DNA from: Deltaproteobacteria bacterium
GTDB taxonomy: Bacteria; Myxococcota; Myxococcia; SLRQ01
Reading direction: 5' to 3'
NCBI GenBank assembly: GCA_029210625.1
Contig: JARGFU010000003.1
Span: 213,782 to 277,781, forward strand
DNA: 64,000 bases
Positions 59,051 to 64,000 of the stretch are shown one piece after another (the stretch's first letter is position 1; each line of letters opens with the position of its first letter). A model generated the notes under the pieces. That model did not search any database. It was not told where the DNA came from and was given only the letters and a program-made list of their open reading frames with translations. Both the position numbers and the translations under genes were made by a program.

Positions 59051-60736
59051 ATGCTCTGGAAGCGAAGGGCGGCGCCGGTCGCCGTGATCTCCACCCTGGC
59101 GCTGGCTGCCGGGCTCGCCGGCGTCGCGGCCTGCGGCGCCGGGGATGCTCTCGGCGGTGGGGAGTACGATCAGGGCGCCGACGGTGGCGCCAACTTCGAG
59201 GGGCTGGAGTGCAGCACCGACCTCGACTGTCCCGCGGGCCTGGTCTGCCAGACCGAGCACTGCGTGAGCCCCTCCGACGGCCGCCCGCCGGAGGTGGAGG
59301 AGACGCGCTCCTTCCTGGCCCCGGCGGCCTCGGCGGATCACGTCTTCGTCCTCTCGCCGAGCGAGAGCACGGTCGCGGTGATCGACGCTCAGTCCCTGGC
59401 CATCGAGACGGTGCCCCTGCCCGAGGAGCCCCTCGCGCTGGCGCTGCTCGACGCCAGCGAGACCCTCGTCGTCCTCTCCGGGCGGGGAGAGGCCCTCTCG
59501 GTGGTCGAGCCCACCCTCGACCCGCCACGCCTCCTCTCCCAGCCGGTCGGGCGCCGCTTCCCGGCCCTCTCCCTCTCGCCCGACGGCGCGTGGGCGCTGC
59601 TCTGGACCCCGGATGGTCACGCGATCGACGCCGGCGCCGAGGGGATCGTCTCGCTGGTCGACGTCGACGCTCTCGCCGCGGGCAGCCCCGCCCCGGTCCT
59701 GGAGCGGGCGGCCGGGCGCCGCCACACGGACGTCTTCTTCCGCCGGGAGGGACTGGCCTTCGTCGAGGCCGTGGTGGTGGGCTCCGAGGAGGTGGCGATC
59801 ATCGATCTGGTCGATCCCGCGGCCTCGCCCCTGCCGGTGCGCCTGCCCCTGCCCGACGACTACACGGACCTCTTCTCCCGGGAGGTGGTGCCGGTGGCCG
59901 GAGGCGCCACCCTGCTGGTGCGCAGCTTCACGTCCCCCGATCTGCTGATCCTCGACATCGCCGGCCGCACGACCACCACCCTGACCCTGCCGGCGGTGCC
60001 CACCGATCTCGACGTCTCGGCCGACGGTGGCCTGGCCGTGGTGGCCCTGCGCGCCATCGGCGAGGTGGCCTGGCTGCCCCTCCCGGCGGGGCTCACCGAT
60101 CCGGGCCTGCTCCAGCGCGCGGCGATCACCGAGGTCCCTCCCGGGCAGGTGACCCTGGCGGAGGACGCGAGCTTCCTCGTCGCCTTCACGACCTCCGAGC
60201 CGAGTGAGGCCCTGGCCTGGGTCGAGCTGGCCACCGGGCAGGTGAGCGTCTTCGACCGCCTGCAGAAGTGGGTGCGCACCGTGGGCATCGCGCCGGGCGG
60301 CGGCCGCGCCATCGTGCTGCACCGGCCCGATCCCGACTCGACCGTCGCCGATCCCTACGAGCGCGAGGTGGATCTCGACGAGGGCTACAGCCTGGTCGAT
60401 CTCGCCGGACCCTTCGCGCAGCTCAAGCGGACGGCGGGGATCCCTCCCCGCACCATGGTCTTCACCCCCGACGGCCTGCACGCCGGGGTGACCCTGCGGG
60501 ACGGGAACCGCGGCCGGATCGACGCGGTCGATCTCGAGACCCTCGTCACCGACACCCTGCCGCTCGCCTCGGGGCCGCAGTTCTCCGGGGCGCTGCCCGC
60601 GGGCGCGGCCGGCGCGGACCGGATGTGGGTCACCCAGGATCACGCCGCCGGGCGGATCTCCTTCGTCTCCCTGGCGGAGCGGGTGGTGCGCACGGTCACC
60701 GGCTACGACCTCAACGCGGAGATCGAAACCCCATGA
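59051..60736 (+). CDS. Beta-propeller-like lipoprotein, first of a pair
   Basis: 561 residues from ATG 59051 behind GGGAGGAGG. Lipobox GVAAC (Cys about 28). A short Cys module (CSTDLDCPAGLVCQTEHC, about 55-72) precedes a long repeat of beta-propeller type: VFVLSPSESTVAVIDAQSLAIETVPLP, LDVSADGGLAVVALRAIGEVAWLPLP, VRTVGIAPGGGRAIVLHRP and MVFTPDGLHAGVTLRDG. These YVTN/WD-like strands suggest a seven-bladed propeller. No catalytic motif is visible; a binding or scaffolding role on the outer membrane is likely. It overlaps the next gene by 4 bp. Confidence 0.75.
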   Translation: MLWKRRAAPVAVISTLALAAGLAGVAACGAGDALGGGEYDQGADGGANFEGLECSTDLDCPAGLVCQTEHCVSPSDGRPPEVEETRSFLAPAASADHVFVLSPSESTVAVIDAQSLAIETVPLPEEPLALALLDASETLVVLSGRGEALSVVEPTLDPPRLLSQPVGRRFPALSLSPDGAWALLWTPDGHAIDAGAEGIVSLVDVDALAAGSPAPVLERAAGRRHTDVFFRREGLAFVEAVVVGSEEVAIIDLVDPAASPLPVRLPLPDDYTDLFSREVVPVAGGATLLVRSFTSPDLLILDIAGRTTTTLTLPAVPTDLDVSADGGLAVVALRAIGEVAWLPLPAGLTDPGLLQRAAITEVPPGQVTLAEDASFLVAFTTSEPSEALAWVELATGQVSVFDRLQKWVRTVGIAPGGGRAIVLHRPDPDSTVADPYEREVDLDEGYSLVDLAGPFAQLKRTAGIPPRTMVFTPDGLHAGVTLRDGNRGRIDAVDLETLVTDTLPLASGPQFSGALPAGAAGADRMWVTQDHAAGRISFVSLAERVVRTVTGYDLNAEIETP

Positions 60737-62313
60737 GGAAGCTCACGTACTCGATCGTCCTGGCTCTCTTTTTCGTCGCGACCTTCAGCGTCGCCTGCGA
60801 TCCCCGCGAGCCGATCTGGCAGCGGCCCCTGGCCACCGTCGGCCCGCTCTCGGTCGAGGGCCGGCTGGTCTTCCTGAACCGGACGACCGGGCAGGTGATC
60901 GCGCTCTCGCCGGAGACCGGCGTGCTGGCCCACGCCGTCGGGGAGCGCCCGCGGACGATGGTGGCGATGCCGGGCGGGGTGGGGGTGATCGCCGGCACCG
61001 GCGATGCTCCCCTCTTCGACCGGATCGATCTCGCGGACGGCGCCCGCGACCGGGTGGAGCTGCCCGCCCCCTACGATCGGATCTGGGTCTCCCCCTCGGG
61101 CGCCCACGCCCTGCTGACCTTCGACCCCAACGCGCCCCAGGCGCCCGGCGCGGTCCCCGCCCGGAACAACAACGAGGTGGGGGTGGTGGAGCTCGCCACC
61201 GGGCAGGTCGAGCAGCTCCTCCTCCAGACCGAGTCCCTGGCCCCCCGGGAGGTCGTCTTCAGCGATGACGGCGCCCTGGCGGCCGTCCTCCTCGACTCCG
61301 CCGTGGCCCTGATCGATCTGGTGGCCGAGCCCGCCGAGATCGTCACCGTGCCCCTGCGGCTGGGGGACGGCTCCCTCCTCGGACCCCGCAAGGGCCTCTT
61401 CGCCCCTGACGGCGGCCACCTCTACCTGCGGGTCGACGGCAGCCCCGACGTGCTCACCCTGGAGATCGCCCGCGGCGCCGGCGCGCTGGGCGCCTCGGTG
61501 AACTTCCTCTTCGTCCCCGACGCGGTGGCCCTAGTGGACATCGCCCGGGTGGAGGGGTGGGGCGATCACGTCGCCGCCCTCTTCTGGCGGACCGAGGGCG
61601 CGACCCTGGCGCTGCTGGAGGCCAGCGGTGACACCTCTCGCGGGCTGGAGGTCCAGCTCTCCGAGCGGGCGGGGAAGATCCTCGACCTCGGTGGAGGCCA
61701 CCTCCTGGCCTGTCAGGCGCCGGTGGGCCGCGCCGGCTCCTCGAGCCGCTACGTCGCCGCCTGGAGCCTGGAGACCGGCCGCCTGGACGAGGACGCCCTG
61801 CTGGGCACCTACCTCGGGGAGCCGAGGCTGGGCGCCGGGAGGGTCTTCTTCTCCCACGGCCCGGTGGCGGTGGATGGCCAGTCCGCGGACGGGGCCATCA
61901 CGGTGCTGCGGGTCGAGGAGGACGAGCTGCGCCTGCGGGTGCGCCTCTCGCCGGTGGTGCTCGGTGGCGCCGGGACCCTGGCCGCGGCGCCGCTGCCCGA
62001 CGGCTCCCTGCTCACGGGCGTGCAGGCGCCGCGGGCGGACAGCGGGGCGCCCCCGGACCTCGACGGCGCGCGGGGGGGCGAGGTGGCCTTCCTCCTGCCG
62101 GTGAGCGCCGAGGGGCAGCCGGGGGAGGGGATGGTCCTCGACGAGCGGGTCGAGCAGGTCGGGGTGACGGGCGACTTCGCCTGGGCCCTGCACCCCGGTG
62201 AGGTCGGTGACGTCACCCTGGTGCCCCTCGCCGACCTTCAGCGGAACGCCGCCCGGCGCTACCGTGCCTTCCTCTTCACGGGCCTCACCGGGGCCGAGGA
62301 GCTCGCGCGATGA
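60733..62313 (+). CDS. Beta-propeller-like lipoprotein, second of a pair
   Basis: 526 residues from ATG 60733. Lipobox SVAC (Cys 22). Repeated strand blocks, similar in style to the first protein: GRLVFLNRTTGQVIALSPETGVLAHAVG, RIWVSPSGAHALLTFDP, VVFSDDGALAAVLLDSAVALIDL and FAPDGGHLYLRVDGSPDVL. It lacks the N-terminal Cys module. The shared layout suggests duplication, but direct identity is low, so it is old. Overlaps at both ends (4 bp) place it in one translationally coupled operon with the barrel gene. Confidence 0.75.
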   Translation: MRKLTYSIVLALFFVATFSVACDPREPIWQRPLATVGPLSVEGRLVFLNRTTGQVIALSPETGVLAHAVGERPRTMVAMPGGVGVIAGTGDAPLFDRIDLADGARDRVELPAPYDRIWVSPSGAHALLTFDPNAPQAPGAVPARNNNEVGVVELATGQVEQLLLQTESLAPREVVFSDDGALAAVLLDSAVALIDLVAEPAEIVTVPLRLGDGSLLGPRKGLFAPDGGHLYLRVDGSPDVLTLEIARGAGALGASVNFLFVPDAVALVDIARVEGWGDHVAALFWRTEGATLALLEASGDTSRGLEVQLSERAGKILDLGGGHLLACQAPVGRAGSSSRYVAAWSLETGRLDEDALLGTYLGEPRLGAGRVFFSHGPVAVDGQSADGAITVLRVEEDELRLRVRLSPVVLGGAGTLAAAPLPDGSLLTGVQAPRADSGAPPDLDGARGGEVAFLLPVSAEGQPGEGMVLDERVEQVGVTGDFAWALHPGEVGDVTLVPLADLQRNAARRYRAFLFTGLTGAEELAR

Positions 62314-63002
62314 TCACCACCCGACTTCTCCGGGTCCTGCTCGGCCTGACCCTCGCCCTGCCAGCGAGCATGGCGCTGGGCGAGCTCTCCCTGGGCTTCT
62401 CCTCCGGCGGCGCGATCGTGACGGCTCCGGAGTTCGAGCTGGTCAGCGACGGCGAGGGGATGCCGGCCCTCGGCCTGCGGGCCGGCCTCGAGCTGGATCC
62501 GAGCTTCGAGGTCCAGCTGGGCCTGGGCTACTCCGGCGCCCGCGCCCCGCTCTTCGGCAACCAGTACGCCGGGCTGCGCCTGCTCACCCTGGAGCTCACC
62601 GCGGGCTACCACCTTCCCCTCTGGAGCTTCCTGGGGACGGGGGTGCGCCTGGGGATCCTCGGCGACCTCGGGCGGCTGCAGATCGAGTCGTACAGTGACT
62701 ACGATCGCTTCCGGGGCTGGAGCGCCGGCTTCGGGCTCGTCGCCCTGGCCGGCCTCGAGTGCCGCGTGCCCCTGGAGTCCCGGCGCCTCGACGGGGCGCG
62801 CCGCCCCAGCGGGCAGACCTTCCGCTTCGGGGTGGAGGCCGGCTACCGGTGGCGCCCCGCGGCGATGCCCTTCCACGATCTCGACCGCAAGACCGCCCGC
62901 GAGGATCCCGAGATCCAGCGGATCGCGCTGGAGGGCTTCGACGCCGGCTCGATCCGCCTCTCCGGTGCGGTGGTCCAGCTCACCGCGGGCATGAGCTTCT
63001 AG
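62310..63002 (+). CDS. Outer-membrane beta-barrel-like protein
   Basis: 230 residues. Signal peptide MITTRLLRVLLGLTLALPASMALG. Amphipathic strands with aromatic girdles run the whole length (SLGFSSGGAIVTAPEFELV, SFEVQLGLGYSGARAPLF, LRLLTLELTAGYHLPLWSFLG, RFRGWSAGFGLVALAGLE, FRFGVEAGYRWRP), ending VVQLTAGMSF with the terminal Phe favoured by the BAM machinery. It is the third gene of the lipoprotein operon and is probably the membrane partner of the two propellers. Confidence 0.78.
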   Translation: MITTRLLRVLLGLTLALPASMALGELSLGFSSGGAIVTAPEFELVSDGEGMPALGLRAGLELDPSFEVQLGLGYSGARAPLFGNQYAGLRLLTLELTAGYHLPLWSFLGTGVRLGILGDLGRLQIESYSDYDRFRGWSAGFGLVALAGLECRVPLESRRLDGARRPSGQTFRFGVEAGYRWRPAAMPFHDLDRKTAREDPEIQRIALEGFDAGSIRLSGAVVQLTAGMSF

Positions 63003-63006
63003 ACGA

Positions 63007-63534
63007 TCAGCACTTGGGCTCGGAGCGCACGGCGTGCAGGCCGATCTGCGTGATCTCCGAGTCCTCGTCGTCGTCCACCAGATCGATCACCCGCCCGGTG
63101 GTCTGCCGCAGGCGGCGGCAGAGCTCGCGGTTGATGTTCTGGAGGATCAACACGTAGGCCTTCACGTCTTCCTTGTAGAGGCGGTAGAGGTCCATCCCGG
63201 TCAGCTCGTGGACGCGGGCCTCGGTCTGGACCTCGATGGAGTAGGGGCGGGGGTGCATCTCGATCAGCGAGGTCTCCCCGAAGAAGTCCCCGGGCAGGAG
63301 GCGCATCAGCTTCACCCGGCAGCCGTTGGTCTTGGCCTGGCAGGCCACCAGCTCGCCGCGCTCGATGACGTACATCGCCTGACCGCGATCGCCCTCGTGG
63401 AAGACCTCCTCCCCGACGGCGAAGCGGCGCTCCACCAGCCGATCCATCACGCGGCCGAGCTGATCCTCGTTCAGCCCCCCGAAGAAGGGGGTGCGAGGGA
63501 GGAAGCGGTGCAACCAGGCTCGGCGAGCGTCCAT
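63007..63534 (-). CDS. Cyclic-nucleotide-binding domain protein without DNA-binding domain
   Basis: 175 residues. One cNMP-binding fold (about 10-130): FFGGLNEDQLGRVMDRL, FAVGEEVFHEGDRGQAMYVIERGELV, and the phosphate-binding cassette LLPGDFFGETSLIEMHPRPYSI, where the Glu and the late Arg are present. No helix-turn-helix follows; instead a helix with VDDDEDSE. It is therefore a regulator that acts through a partner, not a CRP-type transcription factor. It is convergent with the barrel gene. Confidence 0.85.
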   Translation of the reverse strand: MDARRAWLHRFLPRTPFFGGLNEDQLGRVMDRLVERRFAVGEEVFHEGDRGQAMYVIERGELVACQAKTNGCRVKLMRLLPGDFFGETSLIEMHPRPYSIEVQTEARVHELTGMDLYRLYKEDVKAYVLILQNINRELCRRLRQTTGRVIDLVDDDEDSEITQIGLHAVRSEPKC

Positions 63535-63718
63535 CCTCTGATTCTATAGCGTGGCTCCGGGGTCCTGAAGTCGCTGGCTCGACTTTCCCCCGACCCGGTT
63601 CGCGGGTGAGGGGTGCTCCACGCTCCGGCGTATGGTTCACCCCCCACTTCCAGGGCGCCGGCGAGGGGGCCCGCCGGCGTTTGTCCCTCATTTCGGCAGG
63701 TTGGAGGTGGAGGTGAGG

Positions 63719-63736
63719 TGGGCACACACATTGCAC
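63719..63736 (+). promoter_or_regulatory. Sigma-54-type (-24/-12) promoter
   Basis: TGGGCAC-ACACA-TTGCAC: GG (63721) and GC (63733) are exactly 10 bp apart, with the GGCAC and TTGCA blocks both intact. Start of transcription would be near 63746 and the ATG is at 63799. Confidence 0.6.
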
Positions 63737-63798
63737 ACACCCTCCCACGAATACCCACCGGAACCACTCGGTCGCAGGTTCCCAAAGGAGACAACCCG

Positions 63799-64000
63799 AT
63801 GAAACGCTTCTTCGCCATCTTCACCTTCGCAGCGTTCGTGACGCTGCCCAGCCTGGCGCTGGCCCAGAGCAACCCCGGCTACGAGTGCGACGACCAGTTC
63901 GGCGCCTGCGGCACGCCCGAGCAGAGCGGCGGCGGCGGCGGCGGTGGCTGCGGCGGCGGCGGCTCGATCCTCGTGAACAACACCGACCTCGGTGACACCT
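63799..64000 (+). CDS. Exported Gly/Cys-rich protein, N-terminal part (3' end outside window)
   Basis: ATG 63799 with AAAGGAG upstream. Signal peptide KRFFAIFTFAAFVTLPSLALA, cut before QSNPGY. The mature start shows Cys residues in ECDDQFGACGTPEQ, a GGGGGGGCGGGG run, then SILVNNTDLGDT to the window end. Only 67 residues are visible. It resembles myxobacterial surface proteins in which calcium-binding Asp-rich repeats follow, but that part is not in the window and the comparison is from memory. The upstream region holds a palindromic hairpin (63656-63679) and the sigma-54-type promoter. Confidence 0.75.
   Translation, partial: MKRFFAIFTFAAFVTLPSLALAQSNPGYECDDQFGACGTPEQSGGGGGGGCGGGGSILVNNTDLGDT

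Overview
The window comes from a GC-rich bacterium, most likely a member of the Myxococcota or a close deltaproteobacterial relative. The signs are a MYXO-CTERM-like C-terminus on a secreted metalloprotease, many Cys-rich lipoproteins with DGG-type linkers, a very long coiled-coil protein, two PilZ proteins, two GGDEF proteins, a double-FHA protein and multihaem cytochromes. No prophage, insertion sequence, CRISPR array or rRNA was found. Nearly every gene has long shadow frames on the other strand because of the high GC content.

Layout. 1-3602 is the 3' part of a giant coiled-coil protein, and 3713-6190 is an IgGFc-binding-type lipoprotein. 6268-12163 holds an SDR dehydrogenase, a membrane diguanylate cyclase, a membrane-anchored peptidase-MA protein, a class II glutamine amidotransferase and MgtE. 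12170-20957 (mostly minus strand) carries the familiar maf-yggS-yggT...proC...divIVA-yggU neighbourhood. It is split by a three-subunit FAD/Fe-S amine or imino-acid dehydrogenase and a divergent vWA protein. The divergent promoter region between those two inserted genes carries two five-unit GTNCAC hexamer arrays around an AT-rich core. 21048-28406 is plus-strand housekeeping: a GAF-GGDEF protein, hisS, a TlpA-like thioredoxin, pdxJ, nnrE-nnrD and tsaE. An RRM protein and a second class II amidotransferase follow on the minus strand.

29949-36797 encodes envelope and secreted proteins: the FTP/M36-like protease with CUB and Cys repeats, three small exported unknowns, a membrane phosphoesterase and a TIM-barrel-like lipoprotein. 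36802-39752 is hutI-hutU. A MarR-type regulator with a four-Cys C-terminal extension is divergent from hutU, with two GTCAGG-N3-CCTGAC operators between them. It precedes an octahaem cytochrome c of the hydroxylamine oxidoreductase class and a beta-barrel porin. moaA, a Nudix hydrolase and mobA follow; mobA has a third GTNCAC array in its leader.

45682-56026 is a mixed region: PilZ proteins, exported unknowns, tRNA-Thr(CGT), a hexahaem lipoprotein, a CoA-binding protein, a B12-type radical SAM enzyme overlapping a phosphoesterase by 77 bp, and a double-FHA protein. 56027-56561 is the only long gene-free stretch. It holds CATGG repeats phased at exactly 12 bp, a tandem 12-mer and an AT-rich inverted repeat. 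56562-63002 encodes two envelope gene sets, each translationally coupled by 4-bp overlaps: a CsgG/FlgO-like protein plus a Cys-repeat lipoprotein, and two beta-propeller-like lipoproteins plus a beta-barrel. The window ends with a cNMP-binding protein and, behind a sigma-54-type promoter, the start of a Gly/Cys-rich exported protein.

The most unusual features are the dispersed GTNCAC leader arrays, the 12-bp phased CATGG region, the MarR(Cys4)-octahaem-porin locus and the propeller-lipoprotein operon. All functional statements come from reading motifs; no database search was possible.
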